Source of the DNA: Burkholderiales bacterium
GTDB taxonomy: Bacteria > Pseudomonadota > Gammaproteobacteria > Burkholderiales > UBA11063
Direction of reading: 5' to 3'
NCBI GenBank assembly: GCA_028693355.1
Contig: JAQUVM010000008.1
Coordinates: 1 to 47,937, forward strand
Length of the DNA stretch: 47,937 nucleotides
Shown here: positions 8,251 through 17,089 of the stretch, piece after piece
Layout of the letters: every line of letters starts with the position of its first letter
Numbering within the stretch: position 1 is the stretch's first letter
Notes under the pieces: model-generated
What the model saw: the letters and a program-made list of their open reading frames with translations, nothing else
Databases searched by the model: none
Told to the model about the DNA's origin: nothing
Made by a program: the position numbers and the translations under genes

Positions 8251-10059
8251 ATGTTAAATAAAATAGTTAATGACGTAACAAATCGTATTATCGAGAGAAG
8301 CAAAGACACTCGCGCAAATTATTTGGCACGTATGAAAGAACATTATGGTAAACGTGTTCAGAGATCTCAGTTAGCATGTGGCAATATAGCTCACGCTATT
8401 GCCGCAGAAGAAACAAAAACTAAACTTAGCTTAAAAGCTATTGAAAATCCTAATTTAGGCATTATTACAGCATATAATGATATGCTTTCAGCTCACCAAC
8501 CATATTATCGTTATCCTGAGTTTATTAAAGATATTGCATTGAAAAATGGTGCAACAGCACAAGTTGCAGGCGGTGTTCCAGCTATGTGTGATGGTGTAAC
8601 CCAAGGCCAAATTGGTATGGAAATGTCATTATTTTCTCGTGAAGTAATTGCTATGGCAACCGCGGTTTCATTATCACATAATGTTTTTGATGCTGTAATT
8701 TGCTTAGGGATTTGTGACAAAATTGTACCTGGATTAATGATGGGTGCTCTAAGTTTTGGTTATTTACCAACTGTGTTTATTCCAAGTGGTCCAATGCCTA
8801 GTGGAATTTCAAACAAAGAAAAAACTGAAACCCGTAAACTTTTTGCTGAGGGTAAAGTTGGAGAAGATGCATTACTTGATTCAGAGATGAAGTCATATCA
8901 TACTGCTGGTACTTGTACGTTTTATGGTACAGCAAATACAAACCAAATGATGATGGAAATCATGGGCTTGCATATGCCAAGCGCTGCATTTATACATCCA
9001 AATACACCATTACGTAGAGCAATTACAGAAGAAGCTGTTAAACAAGCTATTCAAAATACAGCTCAAAGAAATAATTTCACGCCATTATGTGAGATAGTTA
9101 CTGAAAAAACTATCGTTAATGCGATAGTGGGGTTACTTGCAACTGGTGGCTCTACTAACCATACCCTACATATTCCAGTAATTGCAAAGGCAGCTGGTAT
9201 CATTGTAAACTGGGATGATTTTGCTGAGTTATCAAATGTTGTGCCACTTTTAGCTAAGGTTTACCCAAGTGGATCTGCAGATGTAAATCAATTTCATGAT
9301 GCAGGTGGTATGGCATATATCATAGAGCAATTATTAGCTGGTGGCTATCTACATAATGACGTAAAAACAATATTAGGTAATGGCTTATATGAGTACACTA
9401 AATATGCTGTATTAGATAATAGCCAATTATCATGGATAAAAGCATTTAATAATGACAGTTCTATATTAAGTAGCAAAGATGAACCTTTTAGCCATGAAGG
9501 TGGATTGAAGCTATTACAAGGTAATCTTGGGCGGAGCGTTAGTAAAATATCTGCTATTGCAGAGGAACATCGTTATGTTAAAGCCGCAGCCGAAGTATTT
9601 CATGACCAATTAGGTGTTTTAGATGCTTATAAAACAGGGGTATTAAATAAAGATGTTATTGTGGTATTAAAGTATCAAGGTCCAAGAGCAAATGGAATGC
9701 CTGAGTTACATCAATTAACCCCAGCTTTACTATCTTTGCAAGATCAAGGATATAAGGTTGCTTTGGTAACGGATGGACGTATGTCTGGAGCTTCTGGTAA
9801 AGTTCCCAATGCTATTCATCTAACACCTGAAGCAACTATGAATCTAACGCTGGCTAAGGTACAAACTGGTGATATAATTGAATTAGATTTAAATAATGGT
9901 ATTTTACAGTTATATGTTGATGAAGAAGAGTTAGCCTGTCGCCAAATTACCATGCCTGATTTAAATATGAACAAAATTGGGCTAGGGCGTGAGTTATTTA
10001 ATGTTATGCGTGATAATATGAGTGAATCAGAGCATGGAGCTACTGCTCTTTATGTTTGA
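8251..10059 (+). CDS. edd: 6-phosphogluconate dehydratase
   Basis: First Entner-Doudoroff enzyme: 6-phosphogluconate to 2-keto-3-deoxy-6-phosphogluconate, cytoplasmic, with an Fe-S cluster. 602 residues, the normal length of the IlvD/Edd family. Visible motifs are GIITAYNDMLSAHQPY, AGGVPAMCDGVTQG, the CLGICDKIVPG cluster-ligand region, AGTCTFYGTANTNQMMMEIMG, LATGGSTNHTLHIPV, and GRMSGASGKVPNAIH near the C-terminus. It is first in a run with two eda-like genes and apt. A predicted extended -10 precedes it, and a hairpin covers its stop codon. Confidence 0.97.
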   Translation: MLNKIVNDVTNRIIERSKDTRANYLARMKEHYGKRVQRSQLACGNIAHAIAAEETKTKLSLKAIENPNLGIITAYNDMLSAHQPYYRYPEFIKDIALKNGATAQVAGGVPAMCDGVTQGQIGMEMSLFSREVIAMATAVSLSHNVFDAVICLGICDKIVPGLMMGALSFGYLPTVFIPSGPMPSGISNKEKTETRKLFAEGKVGEDALLDSEMKSYHTAGTCTFYGTANTNQMMMEIMGLHMPSAAFIHPNTPLRRAITEEAVKQAIQNTAQRNNFTPLCEIVTEKTIVNAIVGLLATGGSTNHTLHIPVIAKAAGIIVNWDDFAELSNVVPLLAKVYPSGSADVNQFHDAGGMAYIIEQLLAGGYLHNDVKTILGNGLYEYTKYAVLDNSQLSWIKAFNNDSSILSSKDEPFSHEGGLKLLQGNLGRSVSKISAIAEEHRYVKAAAEVFHDQLGVLDAYKTGVLNKDVIVVLKYQGPRANGMPELHQLTPALLSLQDQGYKVALVTDGRMSGASGKVPNAIHLTPEATMNLTLAKVQTGDIIELDLNNGILQLYVDEEELACRQITMPDLNMNKIGLGRELFNVMRDNMSESEHGATALYV

Positions 10060-10083
10060 GTATTGGCTATGCCATATCTCAAA
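10055..10083 (+). promoter_or_regulatory. Hairpin across the edd stop codon
   Basis: TTTGAG (10055-10060) pairs with CTCAAA (10078-10083), with an inner TGGC/GCCA stem and a 3-base loop, separated by a 3x3 internal loop. A-rather than U-rich sequence follows, so it is not a typical terminator. It may affect mRNA stability or downstream gene dosage. Confidence 0.4.
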
Positions 10084-10135
10084 AAATACGTCAGATGTTG
10101 AGTTTATATAAAAAATATTATATTGGAAGAATGTA

Positions 10136-10798
10136 ATGAAAACATTAGAACAATTATTTAGTAATAATAAGATTACTCCTATAGTAGCTTGTGACAATAT
10201 AGATGATGCTAACAAAGTTTGCGATGCTTTATTAGCAGCTGGTTTGGACCGTGTGACTTTTAATATGTCTACACAAAATTCTTTAAAAATATTAAACCAG
10301 ATAGTAAGTCAACGTGATGATATTATTATCGGTGTGGGTAATATTATGGATGCAGCTGGATTTATGACCGCGAGTTTAGCTGGAGTAAAATATATTAGCT
10401 CTATAGGAATTAGTAGTGAACTAATGACAGCTGCCAAAACTCGTTATAATGATGCGGATTTTTTACCAGGTGTATTATTGCCTTCACAAATAATGGAAGT
10501 TTTGTCTGCAGGCTTTAATGTAGCATGTTTATATCCTGTGGCTGAATTTAATGGTGCAAAACTTCTTGATCGATATGCTATTGATTTTCCACGTATGAAG
10601 TTTGTTGCAAAAGGTGGCGTTGATTTTAATAATATGGAAGAATATTTGCTAAAACCTAATGTGATTTGTGTCTCTATTTATGATATAGCAGAAAAAGTAT
10701 TGATTGATAATGGTGACTTTGCAGAAATCACCATAAGAGCAAGGCGATATCTGGAAAGAATGAAAGAAATTTTAAATAGTGGTAGATTAAATGGATAA
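10136..10798 (+). CDS. KDPG-aldolase-like protein lacking the catalytic residues
   Basis: 220 residues, clearly homologous along its length to the next gene (the true eda). Aligned by eye, the key aldolase positions have changed: Glu of EVTLRT is Thr41 and its Arg is Ser45 (VTFNMST); GAGT is GVGN (66-69); SPG is SIG (89-91); and the Schiff-base Lys of VKFFPAE is Cys131 (ACLYPVAE). The scaffold motifs LPGVLLPSQIMEV and AKGGVDFNNMEEYL remain. It therefore should not catalyse the class I aldolase reaction. The frame is intact and it overlaps eda by 8 bases, so it is probably translated and coupled. It may be a regulatory or structural partner of Eda (the family forms trimers) or have gained another activity. 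Confidence 0.85.
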   Translation: MKTLEQLFSNNKITPIVACDNIDDANKVCDALLAAGLDRVTFNMSTQNSLKILNQIVSQRDDIIIGVGNIMDAAGFMTASLAGVKYISSIGISSELMTAAKTRYNDADFLPGVLLPSQIMEVLSAGFNVACLYPVAEFNGAKLLDRYAIDFPRMKFVAKGGVDFNNMEEYLLKPNVICVSIYDIAEKVLIDNGDFAEITIRARRYLERMKEILNSGRLNG

Positions 10799-11429
10799 AT
10801 TATTTGAAACTAACCGTATAGTGCCAGTTGTTGTTATTAATAATGTTGATAAAGCTATTAAATTAGCCGAAACTCTGTTGGAGTGTGGCATCAATAATAT
10901 GGAGGTTACACTACGTACTCCTAATGCTCTAGATGTTATTCGTCGCGTTAGCCAAAATATTTCTGAAATGTGTGTTGGAGCAGGTACCATTTTATATAAA
11001 GAACAGTTTTCTGATGCTGTTAGTGCTGGTGCTAAATTTATTATTTCGCCAGGGGTAACCAATGAGTTATTAAGTCATGCGCAATCAAATATTAGTAAAG
11101 TTAATTACATACCAGGTATTTGCACTCCATCACAAGCTATGGAAGTATCAAATGCAGGTTTTAACCGCGTGAAATTTTTCCCAGCTGAAGCATATAATGC
11201 ATATAATGTAATTAAATCATTAGCTTCGCCATTACCTCATATTAAATTTTGCCCAACAGGTGGAATAACAGTTGATAATATGGCAAAGTACTTAGAATTA
11301 GCTAATGTTTTTGCTGTTGGACTATCTTCAATTGTTGATACAAAATTGATTGAGGCAGGTGATTTTGCAGAAATTCGTAAACGTTGTGAATATGCTGTGT
11401 CTGTTGATAAGCAAACTATAATAAAATAA
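10791..11429 (+). CDS. eda: KDPG aldolase (2-keto-3-deoxy-6-phosphogluconate aldolase)
   Basis: Second Entner-Doudoroff enzyme, splitting KDPG into pyruvate and glyceraldehyde 3-phosphate; cytoplasmic trimer in known relatives. 212 residues. Catalytic features are all present: Glu38 and Arg42 in MEVTLRT, Thr66 in GAGT, Pro87 in SPGV, PGICTPSQAMEV, Schiff-base Lys128 in VKFFPAEA, and the phosphate-binding PTGGITVDNM. It starts inside the end of the degenerate paralogue (8-base overlap), which suggests translational coupling. Confidence 0.96.
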   Translation: MDKLFETNRIVPVVVINNVDKAIKLAETLLECGINNMEVTLRTPNALDVIRRVSQNISEMCVGAGTILYKEQFSDAVSAGAKFIISPGVTNELLSHAQSNISKVNYIPGICTPSQAMEVSNAGFNRVKFFPAEAYNAYNVIKSLASPLPHIKFCPTGGITVDNMAKYLELANVFAVGLSSIVDTKLIEAGDFAEIRKRCEYAVSVDKQTIIK

Positions 11430-11457
11430 ATTAAAATTTAATTTTTGGGAATATAAT

Positions 11458-11994
11458 ATGACAAAATTTGAGATGATACGTAATTCGATTCGTGATATAC
11501 CAAATTGGCCAGAGCCAGGGGTTATGTTTAGAGATATTTCTACATTATTACAAAATCCTGCTGCATTTCGTGCGGCTATTGATATATTAGTAGAGCGTTA
11601 TAAAGATCAAGATATTACTACTGTTGCAGGACTTGATGCACGTGGGTTTATTTTTGGACCTGTAGTTGCTTATGAATTAGGAATTGGATTTGTGCCTATT
11701 CGTAAAAAAGGCAAGTTACCCTATACAACTGTTTCAAGAAGCTATACTTTGGAGTATGGTGATGTAAATACAGTTGAAATGCATATTGATGCAGTCAAGC
11801 CTAGTGATAAAGTTTTAGTGATTGATGACTTAATTGCAACAGGTGGTACTATGCTTGCTGCATGTGCTTTAATTACAGAACTTGGAGCAGATGTTTTTGA
11901 GTGTGCTGTTGTTAGCGACTTAGTTACTCTTGGTGGAAGCAAATTAATCAAAGAGCAAGGTTTTAAAGTATTTTCTTTATTAGAATATAATTAA
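11458..11994 (+). CDS. apt: Adenine phosphoribosyltransferase
   Basis: Purine salvage: adenine plus PRPP gives AMP. 178 residues, standard length. Visible are the N-terminal IRDIPNWPEPGVMFRDI, the GLDARGFIFGP loop, the IRKKGKLPYTT segment and the PRPP-binding VLVIDDLIATGGTMLAA. TTGGGAATATA precedes the ATG. It follows eda by 28 bases and is probably the last gene of the edd run, though no metabolic link requires it. Confidence 0.96.
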   Translation: MTKFEMIRNSIRDIPNWPEPGVMFRDISTLLQNPAAFRAAIDILVERYKDQDITTVAGLDARGFIFGPVVAYELGIGFVPIRKKGKLPYTTVSRSYTLEYGDVNTVEMHIDAVKPSDKVLVIDDLIATGGTMLAACALITELGADVFECAVVSDLVTLGGSKLIKEQGFKVFSLLEYN

Positions 11995-12051
11995 TTCAAT
12001 TAAGTTAAGTAATTAAATTAATTTCGAGATAAAATAATCTCTGAAGTAATT

Positions 12052-12060
12052 TGTTATACT
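12052..12060 (+). promoter_or_regulatory. Candidate extended -10 promoter
   Basis: TGTTATACT fits TG-n-TATACT, 90 bases before the TPR lipoprotein gene. There is no clear -35. The position suggests a new transcription unit after apt. Confidence 0.35.
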
Positions 12061-12150
12061 CTATTGGTGTTTATTTAAGGATTTTTATCTTTTATTTGTA
12101 GTCACCATATAGCTTATATTTATTATTTATTTTGATGGTTTGGGAATGTA

Positions 12151-13125
12151 ATGAAAAAAAGTTTATTGTTTGTTTTGGTTATGTCTTTATTTGGGTGTGC
12201 AGTTAATAAGTCGCAAAATAATGATGTGAATTCTAATGATATTAATGCCTTAAATAGTGCAATTAAACATAATCCTAAGGATGCTAATTTATATCTGTCT
12301 CGTGCCAAGTTTTATACAAATAATAATATGTTGGATAATGCACAAAATGATTATAAAAGTGCTTTACAATTGTCACCGAGCAATAATAATATTAAAAGTC
12401 AGTATGCAGATTTTTTATGCTATAAAAAGGGTGATCAATATTCAGCATCAGTATTTTATAGTGAGCTAATAAAAAATGAAAGCGCACCAATTGATACGTA
12501 TTTAAATTATGCCAATTGTGAGAATAATGTTGGGAATATGGATGGTGCTCTTGACATATATGTAAGAGCTCTAGCTCTTAGTAATCCTCCATTAAGTGCA
12601 TACAAAGGAGTTGTTGATATCTATATGAAACAAGGTAATTATGCAGTAGCAAATTATTATGCTGAGTTATATAAAGGTACACCAACAGAAGAATCATTAA
12701 AAATGCAAATTGATACTCTTTCTAGTTTATTAATGAGTAAACAAAAGATAAATAATAAAGCTGAGTTAGAGTTAGATTTAAGTAAGTTAAAAAAACAATA
12801 CAATGAAATGTCTGGTAATAAATACAATGACACTCCTGTGAGTAATATAAAGCCTTTACCAGTAATTGAGCAGCCTATTAATGTTACTCCAGTCGTAAAT
12901 ACTCAGGTGAAAAGTTCTATAGCAAATAAAGCTGTATCAGACTCTTCGGCCGTTGGTGATAGGATAAAAGTAGATTCGTCAGGAAGAAAATATATAATTG
13001 TGGCACCTAGTGAAACTTTATATAGAATCTATGTGTATACAAAAGTACCAGTGGCTACTTTAGAAAAATTAAATAACCTTAAAAATGTAACAATCAAAAC
13101 TGGTGATAAAATATTTATTAATTAG
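12151..13125 (+). CDS. TPR lipoprotein with C-terminal LysM domain (PilF/PilW-like)
   Basis: 324 residues. Lipoprotein signal MKKSLLFVLVMSLFGC puts the lipidated Cys at 16. Residues about 30-190 contain several TPR-like helical pairs (NPKDANLYLSRAKFYTNNN, LDNAQNDYKSALQLSPSN). A low-complexity linker follows. The last 45 residues (YIIVAPSETLYRIYVYTKV...TGDKIFIN) form a LysM peptidoglycan-binding domain. TPR lipoproteins of this sort include PilF/PilW, which help the PilQ secretin assemble; the window also encodes PilQ, though far away. PilF proteins normally lack LysM, so a general envelope scaffold is the alternative. It ends 11 bases from the convergent recN. Confidence 0.75.
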   Translation: MKKSLLFVLVMSLFGCAVNKSQNNDVNSNDINALNSAIKHNPKDANLYLSRAKFYTNNNMLDNAQNDYKSALQLSPSNNNIKSQYADFLCYKKGDQYSASVFYSELIKNESAPIDTYLNYANCENNVGNMDGALDIYVRALALSNPPLSAYKGVVDIYMKQGNYAVANYYAELYKGTPTEESLKMQIDTLSSLLMSKQKINNKAELELDLSKLKKQYNEMSGNKYNDTPVSNIKPLPVIEQPINVTPVVNTQVKSSIANKAVSDSSAVGDRIKVDSSGRKYIIVAPSETLYRIYVYTKVPVATLEKLNNLKNVTIKTGDKIFIN

Positions 13126-13136
13126 TTTTATTTAAT

Positions 13137-14807
13137 TTATAATGAATGCTGTGTATTTAGCATCTCACGAGCATGTTGTAGTGTTGTGTCGGTAATTTGC
13201 AGGCCACCTAGCATGCGTGCGATTTCATTTACACGGTTTTCATTATTCACGTAGTCAATACGTGATGTAGTTGTTGAATTATTGAGAGTAGACTTAGATA
13301 CTAACAAATGATTATTTCCACAACTCGCTGTTTGTGGCTGATGTGTAATACAAATAACTTGTTTAGCCAGACCTAGGTTATTTAAAAGTTGACCAACAAC
13401 TTGTGCAACTCCACCACCAATTCCGACATCAATCTCATCAAATATAATTATTTCTGGTGGATTGTTGATGCTAAGAATTACATATAAAGCGAGTGCTACG
13501 CGAGATAACTCACCTCCTGAAGCAACTTTATTTAAAGCTTGTAATTGCATGCCTTTATTGAAGCAAACTTGATAAGATATCGCATCTATACCTGTTGCTG
13601 AAGGTTTAGTTAATCTGTCCATTTGAACTTTAAATTCGCCACTGATTGCAAGTGTATGTAATAACTCAGTTACGGAAAAACTCAATTTTTCTGCTGTTTG
13701 TCTACGTATATTTGATACATCATTTGCAAGGTTAGTATATACTTCACTAAGTTTGGATAGTTCTGACTCTAGAGCATCAAGATCCAATGTTGTATTGATA
13801 TTTTTTAAATCATTTTGCCATATTACAAGTTGTTCACTAATGTCTTCAGGACGAATTCTATATTTACGAGATAAAGAGTATATCTCATCAATTCTAGCAT
13901 CAATAATCGCCAATTGATCTGGATTTTGCTCTATAGAACCAGCAGCATTTTGTAGCTCGCGGTCTAATTCAGATAATTCATTATCAATACTTTCTACTAA
14001 TGCCGAAATTTGCTTATAAGTAGGGAGGTAATCTTGAATTTTATTAAGCTTTGATGATATTGTTGAAATAGTATCATACATTGAATAATGTTCATTATCT
14101 AGTGCACTAATACTAAAGTCTAACTCTTGTAAAATGAGACTAGCATTTGCAAGCTGCTTTTGTTCTACCTGCAAATTATCCCATTCATCTTCTTGTAATG
14201 AGAGATTATTTACATCAGATATTTTTTCTTGCAAAATTTCTTGTCTAATGATTATATCTTGGCTAAATTGACGAGCATTTTGTAATTTCTCTGTCAATGA
14301 GTTGATTTGTTTATAATACTCTTGTAGTAAAGTTACTTTGTCATTAATATGGGCAAAATCATCTAGTAAGGCACGTTGGTTATCAGCTTTTAACAGAGCA
14401 ATTGAAGCATGTTGTGTATGGATATCAAGCAACATTTCACCAAGTTCTTTGATAACACCAAGCGTAGTTGGTGTACTATTTATATAGGCTTTAGATCGCC
14501 CATTTGGATCAATAACTCGGCGACAGATTATAGTATTTTCATCACTATTATCTAAAAATTCTTTTTCTTGTAACCATGCCAGAATATCGCTATTATTTAC
14601 ATCAAATGTTGCTGTAAATGACGCAGAACTTTGCCCAGTGCGAATAACATCACTATTCGTCTTAGCACCAAAAATTATCATTAGGGCATCTATTATAATT
14701 GATTTACCACTACCAGTTTCACCTGTAATTACAGTTAAGCCATTATAGAAATCAAGCTCTAGTTCATCTATTAATAGAAAGTTTTTGACCTGTAAATTTA
14801 AAAGCAT
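13137..14807 (-). CDS. recN: DNA repair protein RecN
   Basis: SMC-like ATPase acting in double-strand break repair. 556 residues, standard size. Walker A GETGSGKS at 29-36, coiled-coil arms (about 150-370) rich in Leu/Glu/Gln, the ABC signature ASGGELSRVALAL, Walker B EIIIFDEIDVGIGG, and the D-loop/His region VICITHQPQTA. It is last in the minus-strand run that starts with nadK (9-base gap), the frequent nadK-recN pairing of proteobacteria. No LexA box was looked for systematically. Confidence 0.96.
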   Translation of the reverse strand: MLLNLQVKNFLLIDELELDFYNGLTVITGETGSGKSIIIDALMIIFGAKTNSDVIRTGQSSASFTATFDVNNSDILAWLQEKEFLDNSDENTIICRRVIDPNGRSKAYINSTPTTLGVIKELGEMLLDIHTQHASIALLKADNQRALLDDFAHINDKVTLLQEYYKQINSLTEKLQNARQFSQDIIIRQEILQEKISDVNNLSLQEDEWDNLQVEQKQLANASLILQELDFSISALDNEHYSMYDTISTISSKLNKIQDYLPTYKQISALVESIDNELSELDRELQNAAGSIEQNPDQLAIIDARIDEIYSLSRKYRIRPEDISEQLVIWQNDLKNINTTLDLDALESELSKLSEVYTNLANDVSNIRRQTAEKLSFSVTELLHTLAISGEFKVQMDRLTKPSATGIDAISYQVCFNKGMQLQALNKVASGGELSRVALALYVILSINNPPEIIIFDEIDVGIGGGVAQVVGQLLNNLGLAKQVICITHQPQTASCGNNHLLVSKSTLNNSTTTSRIDYVNNENRVNEIARMLGGLQITDTTLQHAREMLNTQHSL

Positions 14808-14816
14808 GAGATATCC

Positions 14817-15695
14817 TTAGGATAAACGTTTCGCCCAGTGTAATTTATTACGGAGCGTGCGATAATAACTATAATTTTTTGCATGTAATAATCTAAGTGG
14901 TAAAGTAGATTTATGAATAACTATTAGATCGTTTGGTAAAATAGTAAAAGACTCTTGACCATCACTATGTACCACTGCTTCTGTTTTTGATAGCATCATA
15001 ATTTGTATTTCACTATTATCACTTACAACAATAGGCCTATTTGACATTGATTGTGGGCAAATTGGCACTATCGCGATCGCCTTAGATGCTGGATGTAATA
15101 TCGGACCACCAGATGCTAAGGCATATGCAGTTGAGCCAGTTGGCGTTGTGATAATTAATCCATCTGATTTTTGCGTACAGACAAATTCATCATCAATTGA
15201 AATAGATATTTCAATCATACTGCTAAGTAAGCCACGTGAAATAACAAAGTCATTTAAAGCTAATGATGTGTAAATGATATTTTCATTACGAATTATTTTA
15301 GCTGAGATTAGATTTCGTTCGTCTATCTCATGATCATCATTTTCTATTAATTCTTTGACTGTTTCTAACATATCATTAGCTGGAATATCAGTCATGAAGC
15401 CAAGATTGCCGTGATTGATTCCAATTATCGGAATATTATGTGAAACTATCTTACGAGCTGCAGCAAGTAATGTACCATCACCGCCTATAATAATGGCAAG
15501 TTCAATATTAGATAAGAAATCATCAACTTTACAATATTTATATGATGAGGTTGGTTGATTGCTACCTAAGAAATTATTGTCAATAAAAGTAGTAATGCCC
15601 ATCGTCTGAAGCATGTCAGCTAACTCATGAATCGAATTAGTTAAATGTATCGAGTCTGGGCGTGCAATTATTGCAACTTTACGAAATTTTAACAT
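14817..15695 (-). CDS. nadK: NAD kinase
   Basis: Phosphorylates NAD to NADP in the cytoplasm. 292 residues. The diagnostic GGDGT is at 71-75, with NHGNLGFMTD following, LNDFVISRG and the TPTGSTAYALASGGP segment that binds NAD, then PICPQSMSNRPIVVSD. Spacing to recN (9 bases) and to the isomerase (9 bases) implies one transcript. Confidence 0.97.
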   Translation of the reverse strand: MLKFRKVAIIARPDSIHLTNSIHELADMLQTMGITTFIDNNFLGSNQPTSSYKYCKVDDFLSNIELAIIIGGDGTLLAAARKIVSHNIPIIGINHGNLGFMTDIPANDMLETVKELIENDDHEIDERNLISAKIIRNENIIYTSLALNDFVISRGLLSSMIEISISIDDEFVCTQKSDGLIITTPTGSTAYALASGGPILHPASKAIAIVPICPQSMSNRPIVVSDNSEIQIMMLSKTEAVVHSDGQESFTILPNDLIVIHKSTLPLRLLHAKNYSYYRTLRNKLHWAKRLS

Positions 15696-15704
15696 TCACT
15701 TACA

Positions 15705-16274
15705 TTATTTAGAGCAAGGAAGCATCTTAGCTTTAGTAATTACTATTGCTGTGTTTGGTACATTTTCATACATGCCTTCAGTATGAGTAGGTGCAGATGC
15801 AATTTTATCTACAACATCTTGGCCTTTAATAACTTTACCAAAGACAGCATATCCAGCATTAGTTGCTGAATAGTTTAAAAATCCATTATTATTTACATTA
15901 AAGAAAAACTGTGCTGTTGCAGAGTCTGGATCATTTGTGCGAGCCATTGATATAGTATATTTATCATTTAATAAACCATTATTGGCTTCATTTTTAATTG
16001 GAGATTTAGTTGCCGCTTGGTTTAATGACTTATCAAAACCGCCACCTTGAATCATAAATCCAGGAATTACACGGTGAAAAATTTTACCATTATAGAAACC
16101 AGAATTAACATACTGTTCAAAATTATTTACACTTTTTGGGGCTTTAGCTGGATTTAACTGAACTTGTATTGTACCCATATTAGTTTGTAATTCAGCAACT
16201 GGGTTATTACAAATGTTTGCTGCAAATGCTGATGATGTAGCAATAATTGATAGTGTTGCAATAAGTTTTTTCAT
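15705..16274 (-). CDS. ppiA: Periplasmic cyclophilin-type peptidyl-prolyl cis-trans isomerase
   Basis: Folding catalyst in the periplasm. 189 residues. Sec signal peptide MKKLIATLSIIATSSAFA with probable cleavage near 18-19. The cyclophilin core follows: VELQTNMGTIQVQLNP-like strand (beginning PVAELQTNMG), FHRVIPGFMIQGG with the active-site Arg/Phe, ARTNDPDSATAQFFFNVNNN, and YAVFGKVIKGQDVVDKI. The ATG follows AGGAG. The gene symbol reflects the periplasmic type and is not certain. Confidence 0.92.
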   Translation of the reverse strand: MKKLIATLSIIATSSAFAANICNNPVAELQTNMGTIQVQLNPAKAPKSVNNFEQYVNSGFYNGKIFHRVIPGFMIQGGGFDKSLNQAATKSPIKNEANNGLLNDKYTISMARTNDPDSATAQFFFNVNNNGFLNYSATNAGYAVFGKVIKGQDVVDKIASAPTHTEGMYENVPNTAIVITKAKMLPCSK

Positions 16275-16295
16275 ATAAACTCCTTTAGTTATTTT

Positions 16296-17078
16296 TTATC
16301 TTTTAAGTGTTTTTTTACATGCTTCAATAAAAGATGTAAACAGTAAATTATTTTCTGCAAAATGATGGCATGATCTTTCGGGGTGACCTTGTATACCTAT
16401 TACATAATGATTAGGTAGTGTTCCTTCGATAGCTTCTGCTAAACCGTCTTCTGCAATTCCTGTAATTCTTAGATTATGACCAAGGTCTTTTATTCCTTGA
16501 TGATGTATAGAGTATATTGTAATCGAATCTGTACCAAAAATGTCATGTAATTTACTATCTATAGAAATAGCAACTTGATGAGCAGGTATAGTTTCATCTG
16601 GTAGTATGTTATGTAATACTGATGTTAGCGGAATTTCTTGATGTAGTGTCCCACCTTCAGCAACATTAATTAGTTGGTACCCTCTACAAATTCCTAATAT
16701 TGGAGTTTTAGATTCTTTTGCCTCTTTGTAGGTTTCTATCTCGAATAAATCTCGCTCATAATTTGGTGCATCACGTAGCGGACGCAAGTGTGGAGTTCCA
16801 GAGTCTGTTATTGTTGAATCATATTTAATTTTAGATTCTTCTTTATAACAACGAGTATCAACATCTTGCCCACCAATAAATAAAACCCCGTCTAAACTAG
16901 ATACTAACGTTTTTACATCTTCTAATGGGGTCTTGCAATTTAAAATAACAGGAATCCCACCATGGCGAATAATCGCATTAATATAATTAGTTCTTACAAA
17001 AATAAATTCGTCGCTGTAATTTGATAATGCTGAAATATTATCTAAATTAGATGTAACCCCGATAATTGGCTTACGCAA
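16296..17078 (-). CDS. Class I glutamine amidotransferase-like hydrolase (peptidase C26, PuuD-like)
   Basis: 260 residues. Related to gamma-glutamyl-GABA hydrolase PuuD and gamma-glutamyl hydrolases. The nucleophile elbow ILGICRGYQLINVAEGG places Cys131, and the HPER motif (IQGHPERS) places His232 and Glu234, completing the triad. LFIGGQDVDTRCY gives the oxyanion-side loop. No synthase domain is attached. Substrate is probably a gamma-glutamyl compound. No putrescine-utilisation genes are nearby, so polyamine catabolism is not supported by context. It lies between metF (11 bases) and the isomerase (21 bases). Confidence 0.9.
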   Translation of the reverse strand: MRKPIIGVTSNLDNISALSNYSDEFIFVRTNYINAIIRHGGIPVILNCKTPLEDVKTLVSSLDGVLFIGGQDVDTRCYKEESKIKYDSTITDSGTPHLRPLRDAPNYERDLFEIETYKEAKESKTPILGICRGYQLINVAEGGTLHQEIPLTSVLHNILPDETIPAHQVAISIDSKLHDIFGTDSITIYSIHHQGIKDLGHNLRITGIAEDGLAEAIEGTLPNHYVIGIQGHPERSCHHFAENNLLFTSFIEACKKTLKR

Positions 17079-17089
17079 TTTTTATTCCC

